Positions 52,501-64,000 of a stretch of DNA of 64,000 nucleotides are shown piece after piece (position 1 is the first letter of the stretch; each line of letters opens with the position of its first letter). Both the position numbers and the translations under genes were made by a program. Below the pieces are notes generated by a model, which was not told the DNA's origin, searched no databases, and saw only the letters and a list, made by a program, of their open reading frames with translations. The DNA is from Prinia subflava (lineage: Eukaryota > Chordata > Aves > Passeriformes > Cisticolidae), in NCBI RefSeq assembly GCF_021018805.1, contig NC_086253.1, forward strand, positions 32,690,083 to 32,754,082, in the 5' to 3' direction.

Positions 52501-55500
52501 CTAAAGTCATTAAATTGTATTGATACTTTCTGTTTCCCAGTATTTTTGCATTATGGGAAGGTAAGTTGGTTGGTTGGCAGTGTGACAGAGAAGGACAGGG
52601 AGATATTTATCATGTCACTGAATGGTCCTGGTCAAAGAAATGGAGTGCCAGCAGCTTCAGGTCACTGGGCTTCCAAAATAGTGCTGAAACTGGAAACTTG
52701 AGATACAAACTACTGACTTCAGTCTTGGTATACTGATTTGTCCTGTCCTTGGATGTGTATACTAGCCAGACATGATGGACTTCAATGCAAATAGAATTGC
52801 ACCCATCTCAGGTGAAATGTTCTGTAGAGAAGGCAAAACATCTTCAGGGATAACCTAACTCAAAAGGTTGTCCTTCACATTAAAAACCTCCATGGTGGTT
52901 CATTGTCTGAGCTAAAAGTTATAATCTTCAAGGTCCCTGATTTCCTTTTAACAGTAGTTTGGTTTGGTTTTTTTCATCAACAGTGGTTGTTCCCTGCTCC
53001 TTCTGTTTCTTTAAATAAAAAACTGGACAAAGAACAAAGTTTTTTGCTATGTATTTCCTGTTTTTTTTAGTTTGGGTTGGGAGGCTGCTTGTACTGTATT
53101 ACATTTTCATTTTGATAGTAGGCTAGCCCATTACTACTGAAAATAGCTCAGATGTTCTTAGAGAAAAAGTGAGTGGCTTAGACTCTTTCTCTTTTTCTTT
53201 TGCAGACTCTTGCATGTGAGTTAAAGTAATTTCTTGGGAGAAACCTTCATAAAGGGCTAAATAAACAAGGTCTACATAGACAGAAATTTCTTCTGCTGCA
53301 TTTGAGACACAGCTAAACACATCTGTCTGGTAAGTCATACTTTTCTTAAGGATTTGTTTTTCTTCCTGTCGTTATGACTTGCATTCTTGAGTTTCTAATT
53401 ATTGTTCAGAGAAAACCAGCTTTGGCTTGCTGGTAGTTCTGGTGCATTTTGTATATGAAGTACAAAGACTAATCTCCAAAGGCATTACTGTGCTGCTTTT
53501 ACAAACTTCAGAATAGTATCTATGATTCTGTATGGTACTTTGGTATACATGGGGTTTAATCATTTATCTAGTACTTTATTCTCAATGTTTTAAAGCAAAA
53601 GTGGTGATTCTTCTGTCTTGGATTTACCTGTTTGAATGTTCTGTGTTTAATAAATTAACTTAAGAATGTGTATTGCCAACTATATTTGGTGTGAAGTCAG
53701 AGTTTAAAAATAAACTTTCCCAACATTCATTCATGGCTCATTGATTTTTGGTTTCACCTCTTCTAGATAAAAATAGGTTGATGGTATTAAATACAATGCT
53801 TTATTTTTCTCGGTGATGTCCTTATTTCATGGGACAGTAAGCATGCTTATCAGTAGTCTTTAATTCATCATGTAATTCTGTAACAGATCTAGTAAAGGTA
53901 TTTATGTCCTATAGTTTCTTTGTGGTTTGATTGTACAGCTTGAAGCATTTTTTTTTCCTTTAATTATGAAGTAATTACTGAGTTTGACCCAAACAAAAGC
54001 AATTTTGTGCTCTACCTTCTATTTTTTACTCTTTGTTGCAATGAAAATGAAGAAGGTCTTGCAAGAGCAGCAAATGTTTTTCTCCGTGCTGAGGTTTTTC
54101 TAAGCAGTTGGCTGGCATTAGATGGCACCCTATATATACCCAGTCCATCTGACCACTCCTGCTGCAGTGCTTTTGCTTACCACAGTTACTGTGTACTTAC
54201 ACACTGCATGTCCTAGCTCTGCACAGTTCATTTTGCAGGCTTTGCTATAGCCCTAACATCAGTTTATTTCAAAAAATGTCAAAACCCCAGTGGCATAGTT
54301 AAAATAAGTGTTATATTTATTGTAAAGCAATAGTTATCTTTTCATAGAGAAAAACACAAACAAAACAGATCAACACTCTTATATAGAAGCTGTTCAGAGG
54401 CTTTCCAATTAATTTAAGTTTTAGTAAGTTTTCCATCTTATTTTTGGTTAAAAAAAGAGAAAAACTGAAATGGATATCTAGATAAAAAATATCTTGTCTT
54501 ATATTGATGGTTTTAATATAAAAAGAGTTTGTTACCTCAGAATTACTTCTCAAAAAGCTGAAGCTTCTGAAGGAACTTAAAACACTTCAGAGGTCATGCT
54601 GCAATTATTGTTTGAGCAATTTAGATATATGTGATCCCTTAGCATGCCCAAAAATATTGCTGGAGGAGAAATTACACATACATAGGCTTCGTAATAGACA
54701 AAAATATGTACCAATTATTTTCAATTAAAAACAGTGCTTGAACTGTTCAAAGTATGGGCCAGTTATAGTCTATTAATTGTCATTTTTAATTCATATAAGC
54801 TTGAATTTACCATATATTTTTCACTTAATTTTTGAGTGAATAACATGGCTAACTTAGAGGAACTTGTATCTGGCTTGCTAACACAACCCAAACTTTAGCT
54901 GAGTGAACTTGGCACAAAATTCAACTTAAGAGAGGAAATCCCGGGAGAGTGGTGGAATTCCTCTCCTTGAATAAGTATACCTCAGTGGTCATGGGGAACA
55001 AATGGTAACATTTTGTGCAAGTTTCTGCTTTTGACAGTGTGTCTTTGTTCACTTCCCAAAAGGGATGTCAAGTACATTAAAAAAAAACCAAAAAACATTA
55101 TTATTTGAATTTTTCATTTTACTTAATTATGTGGTCCCAAGCAACCCATAAATCTGGGATGGCCTAACACCATTGTTTATAACTCCTTGTGTATGTAGAA
55201 AAAAGGCTGTTAGAACAGTTTGGTTACACAACTGTGTTCCCTCCTTACTGTCTTTGTAAGCTCATATAGAGGGTTAGGAGGCAGGTGTTTCTATAAGCAT
55301 TTCAAAATGGAATTATTTTATCAAAGTGTCTCAGAAAATGTGGGATTTTTTTGCCAATTTAAGTGTTATCCAAACAAAATATGACATTACTGAACTGTTA
55401 CCCTGAGAAACAAAGGATCATCATAACTTAGATTTCTTGTTAAAAGCTTTGTGCTAAGAAAGACCTTAACTTAATGTTCTCTTTAGTCATGATGCTGTTT

Positions 55501-56475
55501 CCATGGTGTGGTCTTTTGTTCATTTACTGATGACAATGGAGTTTTATTGGAACTGTTCCGTAAGGGGTTCTCATCTCTGATCTAAGCGTATCAGCAGATC
55601 ATATTATTATGGTGAAACTGCATGGATTTAATATGTGACAATGCTGGAGAAGAAAGAGGTGTTTTGAAGACTTGAAATCAAGACCTGGTGATAGAGGAAG
55701 TTAATCTGAGTAAAAGGCCATACTGCAGCCATCTCTTCCTCACATTAACTGCAGACTGGGGATATACCAAAATGGACATGCTGAGAACTTTCATATGTGG
55801 GACCTGTGAGTAGTGCCTGCACTAGACCACCTGTCCATGTGCTATTTTCAGATAGCAATACACAGCTCTGGAAAATATCTATGTTAGGATTCTGTATATA
55901 ACCAGCTGCTTTAGTGGTTTGCAATTTTTATGGCATCCTGGTTATCTCGTGTCTGCAGTAGTGCAAAATTGCTATGCCTCTTTGTTGGCTTTGAAGCTTA
56001 GGCTGAGCTTAACCTTTCGATTGATTCAAATGAAGCAGGAACTGGCAGGATTCCCAGCTTCTCACAGTAGCCCCTGCTAATCATCATTTATCTGTGGTTT
56101 GGGGGAAGAGGTTAAAATTAATCAATTTATTAATGCTCAAGTACAGCAGTCAGCATATCTTGTCAGAATTAATAATTTTAACTATAATGTCTAAGCTTTT
56201 GGTTGCTTAGCTCTTCTAAGAAAATCACTTTCTTTCAGATGAACATTTTCCATGTTCTGCAACTTCAAAAGTATTCATTTTCCATCTTAAAAATAAAAAG
56301 TAATAGTTGCAAGTCAAAAGCAGGTACTTTTGCATATGAAACAATGACTAATTTTCACTTCAGCCCCAAGCCTTAAGTTTAATTTGATTCTAATTTGTGT
56401 ATAAGTTTGAAAAGTACTGATTTGGGAATAAAGTTGTATGATACATGGCAGAGAATTCACCTTTTCAGCCACAGG

Positions 56476-56537
56476 ACCACAGAATGGATAAGGTTGGAAG
56501 GAAGCACAGTGAGGTCATCTGGTCCAACATCCCTCCA
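56476..56537 (-). mobile_element. Short CR1 3'-end fragment, antisense
   Basis: ACCACAGAATGGATAAGGTT, GGAAGGAAGCACAGTGAGGT and CATCTGGTCCAACATCCCTC reproduce the reverse complement of the CR1 3' terminus. Only about 60 bp remain. Confidence 0.85.
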
Positions 56538-59500
56538 CTTGTGTGCTTGTACTTTATTGAGAAAAGCATGCTTTTAAGCACTTTCTCTTCCTAAGTAATC
56601 TAATAAGTATGTTTTAATCTCTTTTCAAGATGGCTCACATGAGGCATTATCTGTTTATACTTGTAAGATGGCATTTGTCTCCATAATATTAGTGTCTTAA
56701 GAATTGGTATGTTTCCTTAGTGACTTACATCCCTAAATGTTTAATGCTATTTGACTGTTTAATGCTGTCATCTTTAGTGCTGGACATACCTTGGGCACCT
56801 AGGCTCGTCCCACACTTGAGACTGCTAATGACTTGTTTCCCAGAAAGGTTCCCTGTAACAGTCATTTAGTACCAATGCACTTAGAAAGGAACTGTCCTGG
56901 TGCAAAGGAGATTTTTAGCATGTGTATCTTCCCTAGTCTGTGCAAAAACAACAGGTGAAAAATGTAGTAGCAGCTCCAGCCTTTTGAAGCTGAGAGTCCA
57001 TGTTCCAAGTTCCTGTGTGTGAATTGCCTCTCAACTTTGAAAGTGCTCCTTGAGGCACCTGCAGAGGATTAACTTGCTTGTGTGATTTATCTTGATAGAT
57101 CTAGTGAGCTAAGACGTGAGGTGCAGCTGAATGCAGCAGAACTGCATGTGTGACCCTGAATGTCTGTGAGGCCTCTGGACCTTCTGGAAAGCAGTGGATT
57201 TCTTCTCCAAAGTCAAAAAAGAACAACAGAGAGAAACAGTTTATATACCTAATAATGTACTAGTGTCTTATTTAAATCCTGGGAGGGAAGGAAGCAGAGG
57301 AGGTGCAAATGGGAAGGCAAGCTATGTCATTAATGTAAAGGGACAGTTGATTTGGAGAATGAGTCCTCTGTCTTGATGAGATTTAGTCTTTCAGCACAGT
57401 CAAGTTCTGACCAGTGGATGGAATTTTTCAAGAGTTTTCATAGCCTTCAATATACAGAATTATCTAGTTAATCTTTCCACAGTGATGATTAGTCAAATAA
57501 AGGCACTTGGAACTTGCTGTTAGACGTCTGTTGGATCTCCAAATGTGTAAAATCACCTTTTGGTTCCTACTTCCCTTCTGGGTCCTGCACAGAGCTTTCC
57601 AGTGCTAAAAAGGGAATCTGATGGCTGATTTTAGGAATGTTACAGCTCAGGCCTGAATTAATATTTTAAAAGTGAGAATAAAACTCATATAAGACTTGGT
57701 TAAAAATAAGGATATGAAATGTGTGTGCATTAAACAAGAAATTTAGATGTTATGGCTTAAAGTCTGGGGCCATTCTAATGTACTTAAAGATATTCTGCCT
57801 TTTTCTGTGACAAATACAGTGTTTAAAAATGACCTTAGACATCTGTAAGCAGAATTAAGCTAGTGTTGAAAGTTTTTGAAAAATCTTCCCTAAAATGTGT
57901 CTGGACTTTATCTGCAGGCAGGTTCCTAAAAGCCCACCTGTAATGCAACAGCTGAATGTTTGAAGCTGTATCACCACTTCTTAGCGATACCTCAATAATA
58001 TGTTCACAAAAAACATTTTGCAGTAATGGCTTTGCATTAAAGAAAAGATTCTTTATTAAAATTGAGCAGATGTACAGTTAATTCTACCGTTTGAACTGGA
58101 ATTAAATTTTGACTTGAGGGGCAAAATTTCTGAAAAGCACTATTATCAAATACCATTTTTAAAAACAAAACCAAGACCAACCAACCAAAACAAAACCCCC
58201 AAAAGATTGGAATTAAAAGGCTGAAAAACAACTAGGCTAACATCTGAATTCCAAAAAGGCGTATAGCTGTATTGCAAATGAGCTGTCTGAATTACTTTGA
58301 ACTTTAGGTCCTGCATAGTTTGTATATGCTGGTGCAAAGGTTGCTATACACTGACCTGACCTCTCCACTCCTGTCTGGATTTCCCCCTTTTATGTAAATA
58401 GAATAAGCATAAATCCACTGACTTGGAAATAATTGTACAGTTTCTTGCTTTGTAGCAGCTGACTACATGGTGGCTTTTTAGCAAAACACTTAAGTGACAG
58501 GCAGCAGGTCAGCATGATGTTGATCTGTCTTCCTGGGATCTAGGAAGCCTCATCCAAATGATTTAGAGTGCTTAAATTTCTGTAGTGAGATGTGCCAACT
58601 GTTTGGTTGTAAAACCAAATTGTTCATCAAGAAAATATACATTTTTCTAGATAGGTATTAAAATACATATATAAATAACAAGGAATGGGTGGAACAGCTG
58701 AAATCAGAGTGCTGACTTCAAGTCAAATTTGAACAAAACCATTCACCTTACTTCAGACTGAAAATGCCATTATGTGACATAGGTAAGGAGCATGCTTTTG
58801 TTAAATTTTCAGATCTTTGAATTCTTTGGGACCAGATAGAATGAAAAGAAATAGTGCAACAGTAATGCTCTAATATTTGCAGTCTGTTCTACTCTTAGCA
58901 ATAATATTTAAGTGCTGGACCAGAATATTTGTTTAGAGTTGGAGAGCTGTTTCCAGTTGAAATCTGGGCTCCTTTGAGGAAGTCATTTACAGGCCAGCAA
59001 ATATAACAAAGCAACTTTGAAAGACCTTTGAGTCAGCTGGTTGAACTACTTATTACAAAATGTTTTTTCATTGAGTTTACTAGCTTGTCTGTCAATTATC
59101 TGATAGACCAGAGTGGCCTGGACAAAGGTTGTTCATAATCTTAAGGCTTTAAAAAATTTGCACATGTGTCTGAGCCTTTTGAACTGTCACAAACAGCTCT
59201 GCACTTGCAGAATATTTGACTATTCAGAGCTACAAACTCTGTCTACCTGTCTGTGCTAAAACTCCATGCTAGCGTAACCAGCAAATCACTGTCCTACCGT
59301 GGGCAAGTGAAATGAAGAAAATAACCTTAAAGTTCTGTGTAAGACCACTGAGTTAAGACCATGGTAGTTGGTTTGACCCTTGAGATGAGCTGTGACATGT
59401 CAAACTTAGGCTCTCAGTCACTTTGTTGACAGCTCCTTCATTTTGTGCTGTTATTGGCAGTGTCGTTGCCTTTCACACTGGCATCAGTAAAAGTCACTGT

Positions 59501-62500
59501 GATTATTTTCTGTACAGCTTTTGCATGTTGTATTCACAGATGGTTTTCAATCACAGCAGTTTGGTCTATGTGGACAGTGAAATGCTTTAGTCCATTTGGC
59601 ACAGGCAATTCTCTGCTGGCAAAGCAGTATCTCCTGAGATGAGACCTCATGTGCTCCATGGCCCGGCCGTGGCCCAGCCTCTTCTGTGTCTGGAATGAGC
59701 AAGACATTTAAACTGCTCTATCTCTCTGTCACTGCAGGGTCAGCCCAAGATACATTTATCAATTGATGCTACGATGGTTTTGGTTTTGCACTTCATTCCA
59801 AACTTTTTTTGTGGAATAACTACCAGCTGTTTTGTTTTTTTCTAGGCAATATACGAGGCATAATTACATTTCAGAATTCAAGTGCATATTTGCAAGAAAC
59901 GTGTTTGACTAATTGTGACTAGGTAAAACTTCACACTAGATTAGCACTCAATTGGAAGATGCTCAGGTACAGGCAGATTATAAAGAATTAAGCTGTGGTG
60001 TCATACTTCAAAATCTGTGGTACAAAAGACCTCCTTTTTAACCAGATGTCTTTGGGCTTTTTTAAATAGGCTTGTTTCTGACCATAATGACCTGCATGGA
60101 AATGATCTGATTTCTGTATTATATCATTGACTTAGCTATGGATATGAATTTATGGGAAGAGAAAAGAACAACAAGCTACAACAACAACCTTTTTTTCTCT
60201 GTAATGGACTTATCATAACACCTAATTCAGGCTGCTTATCAATTTTTGTCTCTTTGGAATAATTCTGCCTTGATCACTGTGATCGATATACAACTGGATT
60301 TTTTTTTTGTTTTTCTTTCTTTCTAATGGATTTCAGAACTTGATGACCTTTGCTGAAAATCACTTGACTAGCTGGAGCCATAACAAGATACAACTTTGTG
60401 AGAGCATGTGGTAAATGCTCAGCTCTTTGAATGGCATTTATTGTTCCACAGATAGGCTAGCTAAAGAAATAGAGGAAATAGAAAATCAGTCATGAGCGTG
60501 AAATATAAAACTTAAAAAAACTTTGCTCAATTATTTTTTATAACTAATTATGAACTTGAGCAATATTTTCACCATTATTTCATTGTGCATGTTGTGCTTT
60601 CTCATCTGTAGTGGAGGTGCATATTGAAACTGTTACACTTGGTCTGTTCTCATGCTGAGGGACTGTGACAGGTCAAACCAGATCTATAAATTTTCTAGCT
60701 TAGAGGCAAGTCAGAGTGCCCTGACTTTAGTGATGACTTCATGATATTCTCTCAGCATTATTGCTGAATGTTCAGTGGGAATTTCAGTCTTTGGGTTCCA
60801 ATTACATTGCTTTTTGCAATTCAGCTGCAAGTGAGGACATGGTCTTTTGATCCTTTTGAAGGTTTTCTTCATTTTCATATTTCCTATGCCTGCCTACTAA
60901 GATTCCAGTGCATTAATAAAGAATTTTACCAGAAATGTTACTGCTAGCTTTTTTAAAATGTGATAGGACCGAGGTCATGGTACAGTCAAACATTCTGCTC
61001 ATTAGTTGCCAGGATGCAATTTCAGTGCTTGAAAGGGTGGAGAAATTGAAAAGCGTCATTAAAACCTTTGGTACAGTCATCTGTTTTTCTCTGCTGATGT
61101 TTTCTGCCTGTGAGCTTGAAAGCTTCAGAGTGGCTTTCCAGAGCTGTGTCTTGGAGAACACTGGGGCGCCACAAGCTGCCCTGCAGAGGTGAGGGAGGGG
61201 CAGAACCCCAGTGGCTGTGGTGTGGCAGCAGCTGCTGTGCCTCAGGATACAGGTGTATCCTCACACATAACCTTGTAGCAATACCAATAGCCATTCCTAT
61301 AAATCCATCAGTAGGTGTAAAGGGTAAACTTTGTTATGTGTGAGGAAAGCCTAATTGAAGGAAAGGAAGGAAGCAGGAAGTTGTCTCAATTTTTTTAATG
61401 TTGCAAATAGCTCAGTGATTGTCAAATGGGCATTTAACTCTATACAAACACAAGCCCTAAGCCAGCCTCAGTCTTGACTGAATTTACCTTCCTGAAGGTA
61501 AGGGGATCTATCTCTGCCTTGTGATCTGAAGGAATTTGTCATATGCTTCAGGGATGCTTGGGTGAATAGAGATGCTGTTGCAAGGTAGATTTTGTCAGTG
61601 TAAGCCTTCAGTTGCTTGGTTCTTGCAGGAGCAGCATTCCCATTTTCTGCCTGGCCCTCTATTACAAAATATTTTTTTCAACAATGTTTCCTTTCACATT
61701 GACAGTTGCTTAATACTGGGAATTAAAATAGTACTGGTGAGAAATTAGTTCTGTATGGACCAGGCATGAACTCATTCTGTACTGCTAACACTGTAAGTAA
61801 ATTTCAAATGACCTTTTAAATTGGATAACTTATTATAATTTCTGTTACTGTATTTTAGAGATTGGGAGTAGCTTTAATGCAACAATGACACATATTAAAT
61901 CAATACTAAAGGTGAAAAAGGTTTTTAAAACTTTGTTACTTTATTGGGCTTTGCCCTTTTGATACAAAGCATAGTGTTTGTTACAAATGGATAGACCATT
62001 CTTTCGAAATTACATTTTCTTCTGCATATGACTGAGTAATTTATTTTGTCCCTGTTTCTAATATCAGAATTTATTTAAATACCATCGTTCACCTTTGTGA
62101 CCATTTATTAATCTTCTCCTTTTGCTGTTACATAGTAGTAAGACTATTATTGATGTCAGTGTCTAGAGCAATGTAAAGGTTATATAGCTAAGAGCATTTT
62201 ACTATTTGTTTGAAGTTGAAAGTAGCAGAGCATTATAGTATTAAAAAATAGAATATTCTGGCAGGATATGATATAAGTAGAAATATTAAGACAAACTGTC
62301 TTTCACAATTATTCTGTGCTAGATCACTATGTAATGCAACTAATGTGGTTAATCAGTTGTTAATTGCTCAGCTTTTTTAGCGTGCTAACTCATTGGAATG
62401 ATGAAGTCCTTCTGGCCTAGACAGAGGTACGAGTTTTGCAGCTGACACCAAGGTCTCAGATAAGCTTGTCTGACTAGTTGTTTGTCTTCAGTGGTACAAT

Positions 62501-63877
62501 TAAGGACACTAAGCAGTGAACTGTTAATCTGAACCACTTTGCACATGAAGTCCATATGAACTACAGGCCAACTATGCTCACATTTTCAAAGTAGTATTTA
62601 AATCTTTATAACTTACCTAACTGAAAATGTATATGTGAAAGCAGGCATTAATTTTTGTTTTCTTATTTATTATAGTATACTTATTATAAGTATATATATA
62701 CTTATTATATTATTACTTACTTAAATACTTAGTATTTGTTTTCTTACTTATCCCACATCAAGTGATCCATACTCCTAACAAGAAGGAAGCAGGAATGACA
62801 GGGAAAGGAGCTGCACCTTTCCTGGTGAAGGCAGGATCCCAGATTGAGCTGAACCAACTTTAGAACTGTGAAATTTGTCTTTGGTAGCCGTTGTAGGAAA
62901 TGGAGTAAAATGACTGGTTTGTACACAATCTTCAAATGTAATGTACCCTAGTAGTCTCAGATCAGTAGTCTTACCTTTGACTATAACATTGAGTAGACCT
63001 GAGTGTTTATTTTAAGATTTCTCCAAAATATACAATTTAACAGAATCTGCTTCCTAAGTAATAAAAACTAGATTCCAGTAGCATTTTTAAATAACTGATA
63101 CCATTAACTTTTAGAGCAGAAGATAAGGGTGGTATTAACAAATTATAATTCCAGCTTTCTTGGGCCATTCCCCGTGACTGCTCTAATGTGTGACAGAACA
63201 GTGTTGTCAAAGGGCCAGGCAGGTTCAGATACTTCCCTGTCATTGCCTTCTGAAGAAAGTTTTGTTGGTCTCTTTTAATAGACAGGGATGAGACATGGGG
63301 AAATAAGCTGTCATCACTAAAAGTTAGCCTGAGTTACTTTACCTTCATGGCACTGTATGGCTCACACACAGCATTTTTTTCCCCTTTACCTCTGAAGGAA
63401 CAGATGGCTTGAAAATTCAAAGATATCACTATTATGTAGTATATGCTACCATGACTGCCATGCAGAAAATACTAGGTTTGCCTGGATCCAAGCAACCATG
63501 TAAAGTTAAAATATGTAATATGAAACCTCCCTGCATGTACAGAATAGTTTTATTGAATATTTTATTAACTGGACATCTTCAGTCTGAGAGGTTTTTCTGC
63601 ACTGTGGGGCACAGTACTGCAGCAGGTGCTTCATAGCTGGCACATGGGTTTGCAGCCATAGTGGTGGTACCTTGCCCTGTCCATCCACTTGCACATATCT
63701 GGATAATCTGGGGACTTTGAGCATTGCATAGAGAATGTGTGTTGTGCTGTAGAGACACTGACTTGGAAGCCAGGCTCTTTCCTTTCCTTGAGCTGTGGAA
63801 TCCCTCTTATCTGAAGTCATTAATGACTTCCAGTTAGTCCCGGGGTATTTGGTTTGGTTGTTTTCTTTTCAGCAAAT
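56538..63877. other. Non-coding DNA; no gene seen
   Basis: No recognisable exon or RNA gene. It contains an A/C-rich tract (58,160-58,205) and a TATA-rich low-complexity patch (about 62,660-62,735). Overlapping frames of 77-90 codons on both strands at 60,913-61,343 have no domain and look like chance. Confidence 0.5.
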
Positions 63878-64000
63878 GGCTGGAGCATGTCTCCTGTGAA
63901 CACAGGCTTAGAGAGTTAGGGCTGTTCATCATGGAGAGGAGAAGACTCCAATGTGACACTATAACCCCTTTTAATACTTAAAGAGGGCTTACAAGAAGGC
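63878..64000 (+). mobile_element. CR1 LINE fragment running off the window end
   Basis: Sense-strand CR1 reverse-transcriptase 3' region: GGCTGGAGCATGTCTCCTGT, then AGAGAGTTAGGGCTGTTCAT, GGAGAGGAGAAGACTCC and AGAGGGCTTACAAGAAGGC. These match the usual order of the CR1 ORF2 C-terminal coding segment. The element continues beyond 64,000. Confidence 0.9.

Larger units (their letters stand above)
36981..56475. other. Non-coding DNA, possibly first intron of the CpG-island gene
   Basis: No coding exon with a recognisable product is visible on either strand. It contains a 92-nt pure G/T tract (41301-41392), a perfect hairpin (43505-43530), homopolymer runs near 44,351 and 44,395, and low-complexity AT patches near 42,000-42,050. 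Stretches near 42,650-43,300 and 46,800-47,080 are unique and free of repeats and might be conserved elements. Confidence 0.5.

Overview
The window looks like vertebrate, most likely avian, nuclear DNA. It is AT-rich and almost gene-free. It carries seven recognisable fragments of CR1 LINEs (the main bird non-LTR retrotransposon), no SINE-type repeats that I recognise, one sharp CpG island, and one young LTR provirus. A songbird or other neoavian host is plausible, since betaretrovirus-like (ERVK-type) insertions are common there, but the sequence does not prove it. I found no bacterial-style genes, rRNA, tRNA or CRISPR. Nearly every short open frame is a chance frame in non-coding DNA.

Layout. 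0.2-1.15 kb: a dead CR1 fragment, then non-coding DNA with a short CR1 tail at 4.1-4.4 kb and a 20-bp perfect palindrome at 5.45 kb. 6,083-10,571: the main feature, a complete 4.48-kb provirus on the minus strand with 6-bp target-site duplications. 10.6-36.2 kb: non-coding DNA with three more CR1 pieces and small tandem repeats. 36.28-36.98 kb: a CpG island, probably the promoter and untranslated first exon of a host gene I cannot name, with good splice donors on the plus strand. 37-64 kb: AT-rich DNA without recognisable exons (perhaps that gene's first intron), a 92-nt pure G/T tract, a hairpin, and CR1 pieces at 56.5 kb and at the right edge.

The provirus, read on the minus strand, runs: 5' LTR (10,565-10,140), a primer-binding site matching tRNA-Lys3 over 18 nt, an AUG-free leader of about 350 nt with two stem-loops and a splice donor, and one intact 440-codon gag-like frame. 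That frame starts with a myristoylation signal and a matrix-like domain but has no capsid or zinc-knuckle segment. It is followed by 1.9 kb of A-rich sequence with no pol or env but a 59-codon basic small ORF beside a good splice acceptor, and then the 3' LTR. The two 426-bp LTRs differ at only two positions, so insertion was recent. It appears to be a non-autonomous element that keeps its cis signals and a matrix-only Gag and would depend on a helper retrovirus for its enzymes. This is the best candidate here for something undescribed.
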